From Vibrio coralliilyticus ATCC BAA-450 (GTDB lineage Bacteria > Pseudomonadota > Gammaproteobacteria > Enterobacterales > Vibrionaceae): a stretch of 64,000 nt of DNA. Numbering within the stretch: position 1 is the first letter of the stretch; every line of letters begins with the position of its first letter. Of this stretch, positions 32,551-42,073 are shown piece by piece. The translations under genes and the position numbers were made by a program. The stretch is from NCBI RefSeq assembly GCF_000176135.1, contig NZ_ACZN01000017.1:744001-808000 (forward strand), in the 5' to 3' direction. Below the pieces are notes generated by a model. The model saw only the letters and a list, made by a program, of their open reading frames with translations. It was not told the DNA's origin and ran no database searches.

Positions 32551-34518
32551 ATGTACAGGCACAGTTTTTCACTTTCTCCCCTCTCACTTGCAGTCTTGGC
32601 GGCAACGCTAAGTCCTGCTGTCGCCGCTCATGACCATACTCAGGAAGTTATGATCATCGAAGCCACTAAGCAGGACATTCCGTTAGAACGCGTCGACAAC
32701 TCCGTACTAATCAAAACTGGTGAAGAGCTTGAAAAAGCGGGAATCCACGAAGTTAAAGATTTAGAGAAAGCATTTCCAGGCCTGATGATTCAGACACGAG
32801 GCAACCGTACGTATGCTAATACCACCATACGAGGCGTTAGCTCACCAGACTACTATTCACCAACAGTCAGTATCTACGTTGATGGTGTACTTCAAGACAG
32901 TGCATTCCTCACTCAACAGTTAATGAACGTAGAACAAGTTGAGCTACTCAGAGGCCCTCAAGGCACGCTCTACGGGGGCAATGCTCAAGGTGGTATCATC
33001 AATATCATTACGAAAAAGGCGACAGATGAGACTGTAGCTTCAGCAGGTGTGTCATATAGTAACCTAAGCAGGCAGATCGATGGCTCTGCGGCTGTCGCGA
33101 TTAGCGAGACAACCTATGCTGATTTTGCCATTCGCTCATTAAAAGACGAAGGCAACATTCGTCATATTCCAAGCAACACTGATGATGCGAATGAAACCGA
33201 AGACTTTAGTGGTACTGCCCGATTCCATTACCTACCTGAACAATCGCCACTCTCCCTCACTTTTTCAGTATCTTCTGCGCACTTAGACAGCCATGAAGAG
33301 TGGTATTTGACTCAAGAGGAATATAATAACAAAGCCACCAGCCAAAACATTCCTGAACTTAAACGAGTCGTCAACAGCTACGCCTTAAACGTGGGTTACG
33401 ATCTGGGGACAACCCAGTTAACCAGTATCACGGCGTACCAGAACCGCAACGTTGACCGCGAGTATATCGGTGGTAAGTGGGTTGAAGATCAAAACACGTT
33501 CAGCCAGGAGGTGCGCGCTAATACCCAATTCAGCGATGACCTTTCAACATTAGTTGGTGGCTACTACGAAAATCGACGCTTTGATGTTAATACTGGCGCT
33601 CAGAATGACATCAAGACCGATACCTATGCTCTATTTGGTCAAGCCAATTATGCTCTGACTGACAGCGTCGACCTCACTGGTGGGTTACGTGCATCAAGAT
33701 TCTCTTCCGAGTCCGACTTTGGCGGTAACTCCGCCTGGATGATTGACAGTTACCAATCGGACAAGTCGGAAAATGTGGTCTCACCAAAAGCGGCAGTTGG
33801 CTGGCAAGTTGACGAAGATTCAAGAATATTTGCCTCATTAACCAGTGGTTACAGACCAGGCGGCTTTAGCCCAGTTCCACGAAGTTCAGGCGATAAAAAT
33901 GGTTATGATGCAGAGAAGTCTCTAAATGGTGAATTAGGTTGGCGAACTATCTTACTCGATCACACCCTACACTTGAGTGGCGCTCTTTACTGGATCGACA
34001 CTAATGATATTCAATTGTATACGGGCAACCCTGGCAGTCAGGTTCTCAGAAATATGGGAGATGCTCAAAGTAAAGGTATTGAACTCGATCTTGCTTACTA
34101 CCCTACAGATGATCTGACTCTGACACTTGGTGCCACCTTCGGTCAGTCGACATTCGAATCTGGCAATGATGATATTGAAGGTAAAACTCTACCGTACGCA
34201 CCAGATACAACCGCTGTGGCTGGGATCGAATACTACTTGCCTCAAACATGGGTGGACGGCGACATTTCGATCATGACCAACGCGCGTTACACGTCAAAAA
34301 TCTACTTTGATGAAAACAACACTGTGGCACAAGACGGCTATACTCTGGTCGACTTAGCCATTCAGTATGCCATGAATGAAAACCTCTCTTTCCGCTTGTT
34401 CAGTAACAACTTGACCGACAAAGAGTACGTCACTTACGCCTATACCCAAAACAACACGCGCTACAGCAACTACGGCACAGTGCGAGAAGTTGGCGTGAAC
34501 ATGAAACTGGAGTGGTAA
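32551..34518 (+). CDS. frpA: TonB-dependent siderophore receptor (FrpA/FyuA-like)
   Basis: The 655-residue protein starts with a Sec signal peptide (MYRHSFSLSPLSLAVLAATLSPAVAA) and then EVMIIEATK as a TonB-box region. The plug spans about 40-150, with GVSSPDYYSPTVSIYVDGV and LLRGPQGTLYGGNAQGGIINI. The beta-barrel follows and ends VNMKLEW, with a C-terminal aromatic residue for outer-membrane insertion. It imports the ferric siderophore using TonB energy. Length and position next to the AraC2 gene match FyuA and FrpA. AGAAGGA precedes the ATG. The stop is 4 bp from the irp8 start, so the two are translated together. Confidence 0.93.
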   Translation: MYRHSFSLSPLSLAVLAATLSPAVAAHDHTQEVMIIEATKQDIPLERVDNSVLIKTGEELEKAGIHEVKDLEKAFPGLMIQTRGNRTYANTTIRGVSSPDYYSPTVSIYVDGVLQDSAFLTQQLMNVEQVELLRGPQGTLYGGNAQGGIINIITKKATDETVASAGVSYSNLSRQIDGSAAVAISETTYADFAIRSLKDEGNIRHIPSNTDDANETEDFSGTARFHYLPEQSPLSLTFSVSSAHLDSHEEWYLTQEEYNNKATSQNIPELKRVVNSYALNVGYDLGTTQLTSITAYQNRNVDREYIGGKWVEDQNTFSQEVRANTQFSDDLSTLVGGYYENRRFDVNTGAQNDIKTDTYALFGQANYALTDSVDLTGGLRASRFSSESDFGGNSAWMIDSYQSDKSENVVSPKAAVGWQVDEDSRIFASLTSGYRPGGFSPVPRSSGDKNGYDAEKSLNGELGWRTILLDHTLHLSGALYWIDTNDIQLYTGNPGSQVLRNMGDAQSKGIELDLAYYPTDDLTLTLGATFGQSTFESGNDDIEGKTLPYAPDTTAVAGIEYYLPQTWVDGDISIMTNARYTSKIYFDENNTVAQDGYTLVDLAIQYAMNENLSFRLFSNNLTDKEYVTYAYTQNNTRYSNYGTVREVGVNMKLEW

Positions 34519-34522
34519 GGCC

Positions 34523-35761
34523 ATGAGCACTTCTCAAACGACGCTGGGCCTCAAACCACTGTTAGCGGTTCTTGCTGGCGTATACACCATACAAAGCCTC
34601 GTTGGGATGTTTACACTGCAGGGTCTGCCTGCAGTGTTGCGCTCCGAGGGTATTTCAACTTCCCAAATCGGCTTGTTTTATTTAGCAATGCTCCCATGGG
34701 CGTTAAAATTCCTTTGGGCACCCTATGTTGAAGCAAGGCGAAAGCGCAATGGGCTGTTGAGTCATGGGCGACTCATCGGGCTTGCTCAGTTAGGAGTCGT
34801 GATCGTCCTCGCAGGGATGGCTTTAACTTCAGCGATACAACTCCCTGTCCTGTTATTCGCCGGCGTGTTTGCTCTGGCATTACTCTCCACGGTTGCGGAT
34901 ATAAGCACGGATGGTTTAGCTGTCGATCGATTGCCCCAAGAGAGCCGCCATTTAGGCAACTCAATGCAAGTCGGGGGGGCTTATATTGGTGCGTTGTTTG
35001 GTGGTGGACTTTTCATCTATATGATGGGCGCATACCAATGGCAAACTGCACTATATGTCTTGATGGCACTCATTCTCGTGATGTCGCTACCAACAAGTGC
35101 ACTGTTTCGTAAAGACGTTTCTTCACCAGAACTTCACACTGAAGAGCGCCCTTCATTACGCCGAGCCTGGGACAGTTCCAGCGTTCGCTTTGGGTTACTG
35201 ATGGTGGTGTTATGCCAGATAGGGACGCGAGGCGTACAGTCAATGATGATGCCTTACCTGTTTGATCAGGGACTGCAATTGACCGATCTGGGAGTGCTGG
35301 CCGCTGGTGGAGGAGCCGTCACTGGGCTGATTGGTGTGTTAGTCAGCGCCATCTTAATGAAACGCTTTTATGCCCGTACCATGCTATTGGCTTGCTTAGG
35401 TTTGGAAGCTTTAGTTTTTGTCGGCTTCTTCCTCGACACGATAGACCTAATCGCAGGTACTTTAGGTTTGCAGATCCTATACGTACTTAGCTCAGCAGTA
35501 GCCGCCGCTAAGTTTGTTGCCCTTTACACTCTCATGATGGAATGGGCATACGGCAAGCAAGCAGGTGTCGACTTTACACTTTTCCAGTCGACCGATATGG
35601 CGGTTGCCATTCTGATGGCGCTTGTGAGCGGCAGTGTCATCGCTCACTTGGGTTATACCGTGCACTATAGTATCGCGATTGTTGCAACTGTGATTGCTTT
35701 TGGGCTCGGCCTTCTTCGTATCTCTATACCAAGGTCATCTCCTCAACCCCAAACGACATAG
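34523..35761 (+). CDS. irp8: MFS transporter of RhtX/FptX/YbtX type
   Basis: The 412-residue protein has 12 hydrophobic helices. Its start, GVYTIQSLVGMFTLQGLPAVLRSEGISTSQIGLFYLAMLPWALKFLWAPYVE, is characteristic of the RhtX/FptX/YbtX family of single-component siderophore permeases, here called irp8 by position in piscibactin loci. FptX imports ferripyochelin; the direction for Irp8 is less certain, and it may secrete or import. It starts 4 bp after the frpA stop. Two hairpins follow the gene, before irp2. Confidence 0.88.
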   Translation: MSTSQTTLGLKPLLAVLAGVYTIQSLVGMFTLQGLPAVLRSEGISTSQIGLFYLAMLPWALKFLWAPYVEARRKRNGLLSHGRLIGLAQLGVVIVLAGMALTSAIQLPVLLFAGVFALALLSTVADISTDGLAVDRLPQESRHLGNSMQVGGAYIGALFGGGLFIYMMGAYQWQTALYVLMALILVMSLPTSALFRKDVSSPELHTEERPSLRRAWDSSSVRFGLLMVVLCQIGTRGVQSMMMPYLFDQGLQLTDLGVLAAGGGAVTGLIGVLVSAILMKRFYARTMLLACLGLEALVFVGFFLDTIDLIAGTLGLQILYVLSSAVAAAKFVALYTLMMEWAYGKQAGVDFTLFQSTDMAVAILMALVSGSVIAHLGYTVHYSIAIVATVIAFGLGLLRISIPRSSPQPQTT

Positions 35762-35768
35762 TTCCATA

Positions 35769-35826
35769 GCCCATCTCAGATGGGCAAATTCCCCCTCTCA
35801 AATCAGCCACACGATGTCGTGTGGCT
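35769..35826 (+). repeat. Two consecutive hairpins between irp8 and irp2
   Basis: GCCCATCT/AGATGGGC (35769-35785) and AGCCACACGA/TCGTGTGGCT (35805-35826) are both perfect inverted repeats. Neither has a strong T-tract. They occupy the 107-bp gap before irp2 and may terminate part of the transcripts, stabilise the upstream mRNA or set a processing site. Confidence 0.65.
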
Positions 35827-35868
35827 TAGGGAGGCTTTACCTAAATTTGATAAAAGTAAGATGCCAAC

Positions 35869-38800
35869 ATGTCCAATAACACTGATTTAATGACCCAGTT
35901 TGAACAGGCGCTCTGCGATACTTATGCACTCTCTCATTCCGCCCTCAATGACGAAGAAAATATGTTCGCATTGGGCGTAGATTCCATGTTTTTAATGCGT
36001 ATGGTCAGTCAGTTTAGGCGAGCGGGCTGTAAAATTAGCCTCAAACAGCTCTACGCAAATCCTACACTGGGGGATATACGAGAGCTGCTTCGTTCACACT
36101 CAGGCAATAACATTGACCTGCACACGCAACCCGAAGTATCGCTTCCAACATTCCCCCGTATGCTCGATGGTCAACCCTTCCCGATGACACCGGTACAGCA
36201 CGCCTATTATGTCGGTCGAGACCCCAACCAGCCTCTGGGAGGTAATGGCTGCCATCTTTATCAAGAGTTTAATGGACGCCTGCTTGACCCAGATCTTTTA
36301 GAGCACGCTCTAAACACCTTAGTAAAACGCCATCCGATGCTAAGCGTCGCATTTCAAAATGATGGCATGCAGCGCTGGCAAGCTCCAACAAGCTTATTGA
36401 AAGTTATTCGTCACGACTTGACGGATGCACCGGTTGAAAAAGTCGACAGCGTATTACTCGACTTGAGAGAGAAGCTTAGCCACCGTCCATTAGACGTACA
36501 AAATGGTCAGACGATTGAATTCCACTGTTCTTTATTGCCTCAAGATCAGTTCCGAGTGCATGTCAGCATCGATCTATTGGTCATGGACGCCGCGAGCTTT
36601 AGCTTGTTTTTCAACGAATTGTCGCAGCTACTACAGGGCATGTCGTTACCACCTCGCTCAGAGCACTATGATTTTTGCAGCTACCTGGCACAGGAGAAAG
36701 CTGAACTTACGACTTCACAACAAGCCGCCAAAGAATTCTGGTTCGAACAAATGGACTCGTTACCTACGGCACCAAAATTTCCTTTAGCTAATGAGCCTAA
36801 CCAAATTGATAAGCCCCAGTTTCACCGACGTCGCCATACTCTAAATCAAGAGCAATGGGCGGTGTTTCAGGAACACGCTTCGGCACATCAAGTCACACCA
36901 ACCATGGTACTGGCAACAGCTTATGCAGCAGTTCTCTCCCGATGGAGCGGTCAAACCGATCTCCTGCTTAATTTGACCTTATTTGATTGCCATCCATTCA
37001 ACGAAGATGTCCAACACTTACTCGCAGACTTCACCAACATTCTCCTGCTGGATATGCACCTTGAAGACAAGAGCGTTATCGAGCTGACTCAGGCACATCA
37101 ACAACGTTTCGCTGAAGTTTACGAGCACAGGCATCACTCTGGCGTCGAAGTTCTTCGAGAGCTTAAAAAGAATGGAACCCATCCGCACGGCGCACCTATC
37201 GTCTTTACCAGTAACCTGAACAACTCCCTGTTCGGTGACGATGACTCATCTCCTTTGGGCAAACCCGGTTGGGGCATCTCACAAACACCTCAGGTCTGGC
37301 TCGATTTTGTCGCCTTTAAGCACAAAGACTGCATCATGTTGCAATGGGATAGCGTGGACGCACTGTTTCCTTCAGGTTTTATGGATAGTCTGTTTGCGGC
37401 CTTCATAAAGTGTGTCGAACATTTGATTGCCAAAAACGCGAACTGGTCAGAGCCTTTCCCAGATCTCTTACCAGAGCAACAAAAACATCAAAGGCGGGCT
37501 CGTACTCCTCTAGCGACCCAACTGCCTGACGGACTTCTTCACCAACGCATTTTTGATGTCGCTTTCCGTCACCCAGATGCGATAGCAGTAGTGCACAATG
37601 GGGAAACGATTGGCTTTGAAGCACTGACCTTTCGTGCTAAATGCCTCGCCAACATATTAATCAAAGCAGGCTTGGAAAAAGATGAACGTGTCGCGATCAG
37701 TATGGAGAAAGGTCCCGGGCAAATCATTGCTGCACTTGCAGTTCTCCACGCTGGCGGTATCTATGTGCCTATTTCCCCTGACCAGCCTTTAAGTCGCCGA
37801 CAAACAATACTAGACAGCGCAAACATCCGATTTGTATTGCGCTGTCAGAGTTCGTTCTCCCGCTATGACTGGACAGATGCCCATCATATAGAGTGGCAAA
37901 CTGCTATTGATTCCCCTTTGTTATCTCCCCCTCATGAATGCACGCCTGATGACACCGCGTACATCATCTATACATCAGGGTCTACGGGAACACCTAAAGG
38001 TGTCGTGATCTCTCATGAATCGGCTCTGAACACTTGTATCGATATTAACCAACGACACCAAATCACCGCAAAAGATCGCGTATTGGCTTTATCTGCTCTG
38101 CACTTTGATCTGTCTGTATATGACATATTCGGTGTGCTTTCAGCGGGGGGAGCATTAGTCATTCCACTTGAGACACAACGCCGGGACCCTATGGCCTGGG
38201 AGGCTCTGGTTGATGAACACAATGTCACGCTCTGGAACACGGTGCCCGCTCTGTTTGACATGTTTTTGACTTACTGTGAAGGCATGAAGCTCAAAACTCC
38301 ATCCCACATCAGAACCGTGATGCTCTCGGGGGATTGGATCGATTTATCCCTGCCGGCGCGCTACCGCAAGTTTCGCCCACAGGGAACGTTCAGTGCTATG
38401 GGCGGAGCAACAGAAGCAGCCATATGGTCAAACGAATATTTGGTCGATCAGGTTGATCCAAAGTGGCGCTCCATTCCTTATGGCTACCCATTAAGCAATC
38501 AAACTTATCGTGTTGTTGATACTGCAGGTCGTGATTGTCCTGACTGGGTCATGGGTGAACTGTGGATAGGTGGGGCAGGTGTCGCGCAAGGCTATTGGAA
38601 TGACCCTGAACGCACCAAAGCACAGTTTATAGACACTCAGGATTCAGCAAGCGGCGAACGTCAGCGATGGTATCGAACCGGAGACATGGGATGCTACTGG
38701 CCTGACGGCACGCTTGAGTTTTTAGGACGCTTAGATACTCAAGTCAAGGTCGGTGGTTACAGGATAGAATTGGGCGATATTGACGCTGCGCTCAACCGCG

Positions 38801-41800
38801 TAGAAGGTGTTCGCCATGGCGTATGTTTAGCACTTAGTGCATCTGGCGGGAAAGATCGTCAATTAGAAGCGTTTGTTGTCGCCGAAGGCAAAGCACTTTG
38901 CGGTGTTTCAGACCCAGATCCCCGTCTTCCCGACAACTATCGCGATCTATTCCCTGCAAATGCCACTCCTGTTAACCAACTTGCAGCAAGTGAAGTTGCT
39001 CATTTCCTACAATATCATCTTTGCGCCAGTATCCCTGCAAGCGAAGCATCACGCTCAATCGAGTCTTGGTGTCATGCCTATGGAGTAACGGAAGTCTACC
39101 AGCCACTGTTCATGCAATGGTGGGCTTTACTATGTCAGCAAGGATTAGCGACCCAATCAGAAACCCATTACCAGTTGCACCCTCCAATCGGTGAGTGTCC
39201 AAACTGGTTTGAAACACCTTCAGAATTTACGCTCAATAGTGAATTGCTGAAAGCCATCATGACGGGACACAAACCCGCGCCTGCCCTGTTAGACAGCGTA
39301 CTCTCTCCTGAAGCACTAATGACACAAAGTCCTGCGTTTCAGGCGCAAATCCGAGCGTTTGCTCAAAGCCTATCTGAGCTGTCATCTCAACTTGGCCGCC
39401 CTGTCGTTCTCGCAGAGTATGAGGCAAGAAGCGGACGAGTTGCGAGTGCACTATTGGATTTGTGCGGTCCTGATACCCTGCACTACCATGCAATGGATAC
39501 TTCTTTGTCCTTAGTGCAATCAGCCCAATCAAGATTAGCGCACTTCTCTCACGCCAGCGTTCACCATTGGGATGACAAAGGCAGCCATGAATTGTTCGGC
39601 AAGTCCGACGTAGCTCTGATCAACAACGTTCTCCACCGACTAACGGAGCCACAAAAGGGGCTAGCCAACGCTCAAAAACTGTTGACGCCACAAGGCTTGA
39701 TGCTGGTGCTTGAAACCTCCACTCTGGGAGAAGGTGCCCTTATCAGCGCCCTAGTCATGGAGCCAGCACTATCAACACTGCCTACTCAGACCGAACTGCT
39801 CACTTGGTTTGAAGGCACTTCTCTGCGTCTGGAGCATACGTTAGACCAATGGCCTTTGATGGGCTATGTCCTTCGCAATCACACCCGAGTGCTTGCTCCT
39901 GAAGATGGCATTCTAAAAGCAAAACTGGCTGAGCTTTTGCCTCCTTACATGCTCCCCAAACGTGTCCATTTCCTAACATCTCTTCCATTGAGCCCAAATG
40001 GGAAAGTTGATCGCAAACGCTTAGCACAAAACAGTAGCCCAACGGAAGAAGCGTCACCACTTGAATCACCGCTACAAACAGAGAGCGAACACGCTTTAGC
40101 CCAAGTCTGGCAGTCGCTCTTCCCCGAACAATCTTTTGACCGCCACAGCGACTTTTTCTTACTCGGTGGCGATAGCCTGATGGCAACCCGCTGCATTGGC
40201 GCGTTACAAAAACTTGGATACGTTGGCGATCTCACCGATCTGTTTACGTACACAACGTTAGAAAGCTTTGCAGCCAGATTAACTCAGGCTGAGGCTCCGG
40301 AAGAGTCAGCCAGACTCATACCAAATCCAGAAGATCGCTACAGACCGTTCCCAATGAACGAAGTCCAAGAAGCCTATTGGATTGGCAGACAAACCGGCTT
40401 TGCTTTAGGTAATACAAGCGCGCAGTTCTTCGTCGAGTTTCGTGTCTCCACGTTTGATGCACCAAGGTTTAATCAGGCGATGAACCAATTGATAGATCGC
40501 CACGATGCCCTGAGAACAGTTGTACGCAATCATCAACAGCAAGTCCTGATTCATGTTCCGGCTTTCTCGGTCCGATGCCATACCTTCGCAGATATCGACA
40601 GTCATGAAGCTGACCTGATTCGTACTGAATTGTCCCACCGAGTGAATGACCCTGCCTTGTGGCCACTGTTCACAGTAGAAGCCATTGTGTCACCAGAGCA
40701 ATCCGATGCTCGAGTGTGCATAGGATTGGACAACATGATGTTGGACGGGTTGAGCATGCAGATTTTCTTCTCAGAGCTTGAAGCTTTGTATCTGAACCCA
40801 AGCATTAAGCTTCCGGCGCTCGAACTGACATTCCGAGATGTTCTTCAGTGGCAGAGAGATCACCGCTCACCTCAATCTGAAGAGCACGCTAAATCCTATT
40901 GGCAACAGCAACTTATGAATCTCCCTCCGGCACCCGCGCTTCCTTTGCGAGCCGATCCTGTGACATTAAGTCGCCCGAGATTCATACGTACAGCTGGGAC
41001 TTTATCCTCAGATGAATGGCAAGCTCTCAAGACACAAGCAAGCCAACATCAGGTCACGCCGTCTGTCATTTTAATGGGGGCATACGCTGCAACCTTAGCA
41101 GCATGGGGACGCCAATCATCGTTAACCCTCAACCTGACTTTATTTGATCGCCCTGATGTACACCCACAGATTGAGAAGGTGCTAGGTGATTTCACTACAT
41201 TGCTCCTATTGGCCTGGCACAAAGATTCTAGCTGGCTGAGTAGTCTCAAACGCCTACAGCAACAACTGGCTCAAGACTTAAAACACAGTAATGTGTCCGC
41301 CGTTTGGGTCATGCGAGAACTCGCTCGTCAACAGCAATTATCCAGTGCAAGCATGCCCGTCGTTTTCACCAGTGCGCTGGGCACCTCCGATGGCGACTTT
41401 ATGTCGGATAAGGGCTGGCTAAAACCTGCTTGGGGCATCTCTCAGACGCCTCAAGTCTGGCTTGACCATCAAGTGTATGAATCCAAAGGGAAGCTGTGTC
41501 TGAACTGGGATGCGGTTGAAGCGCTATTGCCTAAACCATTGCTGGAGCAGATGTTTACTCAGTATGTGGCATTGTTAAAAACACTGGCCAGCCAGCCTCA
41601 GAGCTGGTCCCAATCCTTAGAAACTCTGCTGCCTGAACATTCACAACCGGTCACCTCGCCGATCCCACACGCGACAGGTCAACCTATCGCCTCCCAACCA
41701 GAGAGCAACCGAGGCAAACCAGAAAATGTGCAACGGATTCAGGCGGCCTTTCGTCAAATTGTCTCGGTACCGATTGGTGAACATGACAACTTTTTCGATG

Positions 41801-42018
41801 CAGGAGCAAGCTCATTGCAGTTAGTCCAACTGCACGGGTTACTCACCCAGCAAGGCGACACACTGTCGGTTACCGACCTGTTTACCTATCCATCACCAGC
41901 CTTACTTGCTGGCGCGTATCAGGCACCAACAGAGTGTACTGAACCTAATTCTGACCGCACTCAGCGTCAGCAGAGACAGACTAAACGCAAACTCACACGC
42001 CGACAACGCGTTAATTAA
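35869..42018 (+). CDS. irp2: NRPS Irp2 (HMWP2-like): ArCP-Cy-A-[MT-like]-PCP-Cy-PCP
   Basis: The 2049 residues nearly equal Yersinia HMWP2 (2035). Domains by motif: ArCP with Ser39 in LGVDSMF; Cy1 about 103-530 with the cyclisation motif D235-x4-D240-x2-S243; A domain from about 555 with YTSGSTGTPKG (about 700) and GGATEAAIWS; a methyltransferase-fold insertion at about 1000-1350; A10 SPNGKVDRK about 1375; PCP1 Ser1436; Cy2 about 1490-1920 with D1621/D1626/S1629; PCP2 Ser1982 in GASSL. The insertion has lost the SAM glycine motif (it reads LAEYEARSG), as in the epimerase-like insertion of PchE and HMWP2. It loads salicylate and builds two cysteine-derived rings. The A-domain pocket reads cysteine-type. 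The last 25 residues are rich in Arg, Lys and Gln. Confidence 0.95.
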   Translation: MSNNTDLMTQFEQALCDTYALSHSALNDEENMFALGVDSMFLMRMVSQFRRAGCKISLKQLYANPTLGDIRELLRSHSGNNIDLHTQPEVSLPTFPRMLDGQPFPMTPVQHAYYVGRDPNQPLGGNGCHLYQEFNGRLLDPDLLEHALNTLVKRHPMLSVAFQNDGMQRWQAPTSLLKVIRHDLTDAPVEKVDSVLLDLREKLSHRPLDVQNGQTIEFHCSLLPQDQFRVHVSIDLLVMDAASFSLFFNELSQLLQGMSLPPRSEHYDFCSYLAQEKAELTTSQQAAKEFWFEQMDSLPTAPKFPLANEPNQIDKPQFHRRRHTLNQEQWAVFQEHASAHQVTPTMVLATAYAAVLSRWSGQTDLLLNLTLFDCHPFNEDVQHLLADFTNILLLDMHLEDKSVIELTQAHQQRFAEVYEHRHHSGVEVLRELKKNGTHPHGAPIVFTSNLNNSLFGDDDSSPLGKPGWGISQTPQVWLDFVAFKHKDCIMLQWDSVDALFPSGFMDSLFAAFIKCVEHLIAKNANWSEPFPDLLPEQQKHQRRARTPLATQLPDGLLHQRIFDVAFRHPDAIAVVHNGETIGFEALTFRAKCLANILIKAGLEKDERVAISMEKGPGQIIAALAVLHAGGIYVPISPDQPLSRRQTILDSANIRFVLRCQSSFSRYDWTDAHHIEWQTAIDSPLLSPPHECTPDDTAYIIYTSGSTGTPKGVVISHESALNTCIDINQRHQITAKDRVLALSALHFDLSVYDIFGVLSAGGALVIPLETQRRDPMAWEALVDEHNVTLWNTVPALFDMFLTYCEGMKLKTPSHIRTVMLSGDWIDLSLPARYRKFRPQGTFSAMGGATEAAIWSNEYLVDQVDPKWRSIPYGYPLSNQTYRVVDTAGRDCPDWVMGELWIGGAGVAQGYWNDPERTKAQFIDTQDSASGERQRWYRTGDMGCYWPDGTLEFLGRLDTQVKVGGYRIELGDIDAALNRVEGVRHGVCLALSASGGKDRQLEAFVVAEGKALCGVSDPDPRLPDNYRDLFPANATPVNQLAASEVAHFLQYHLCASIPASEASRSIESWCHAYGVTEVYQPLFMQWWALLCQQGLATQSETHYQLHPPIGECPNWFETPSEFTLNSELLKAIMTGHKPAPALLDSVLSPEALMTQSPAFQAQIRAFAQSLSELSSQLGRPVVLAEYEARSGRVASALLDLCGPDTLHYHAMDTSLSLVQSAQSRLAHFSHASVHHWDDKGSHELFGKSDVALINNVLHRLTEPQKGLANAQKLLTPQGLMLVLETSTLGEGALISALVMEPALSTLPTQTELLTWFEGTSLRLEHTLDQWPLMGYVLRNHTRVLAPEDGILKAKLAELLPPYMLPKRVHFLTSLPLSPNGKVDRKRLAQNSSPTEEASPLESPLQTESEHALAQVWQSLFPEQSFDRHSDFFLLGGDSLMATRCIGALQKLGYVGDLTDLFTYTTLESFAARLTQAEAPEESARLIPNPEDRYRPFPMNEVQEAYWIGRQTGFALGNTSAQFFVEFRVSTFDAPRFNQAMNQLIDRHDALRTVVRNHQQQVLIHVPAFSVRCHTFADIDSHEADLIRTELSHRVNDPALWPLFTVEAIVSPEQSDARVCIGLDNMMLDGLSMQIFFSELEALYLNPSIKLPALELTFRDVLQWQRDHRSPQSEEHAKSYWQQQLMNLPPAPALPLRADPVTLSRPRFIRTAGTLSSDEWQALKTQASQHQVTPSVILMGAYAATLAAWGRQSSLTLNLTLFDRPDVHPQIEKVLGDFTTLLLLAWHKDSSWLSSLKRLQQQLAQDLKHSNVSAVWVMRELARQQQLSSASMPVVFTSALGTSDGDFMSDKGWLKPAWGISQTPQVWLDHQVYESKGKLCLNWDAVEALLPKPLLEQMFTQYVALLKTLASQPQSWSQSLETLLPEHSQPVTSPIPHATGQPIASQPESNRGKPENVQRIQAAFRQIVSVPIGEHDNFFDAGASSLQLVQLHGLLTQQGDTLSVTDLFTYPSPALLAGAYQAPTECTEPNSDRTQRQQRQTKRKLTRRQRVN

Positions 42019-42027
42019 AGACTAGAT

Positions 42028-42057
42028 CGAGATGAGCTCTATTGAGAGCTCATCTCG
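42028..42057 (+). repeat. Perfect 13-bp hairpin between irp2 and irp1
   Basis: CGAGATGAGCTCT (42028-42040) and AGAGCTCATCTCG (42045-42057) are exact complements across an ATTG tetraloop. There is no T-tract. It ends 16 bp before the irp1 ATG, just upstream of the AGAGGA ribosome site, so it may tune irp1 translation or protect the irp2 mRNA. Confidence 0.75.
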
Positions 42058-42073
42058 AAATTAGAGGATAACC

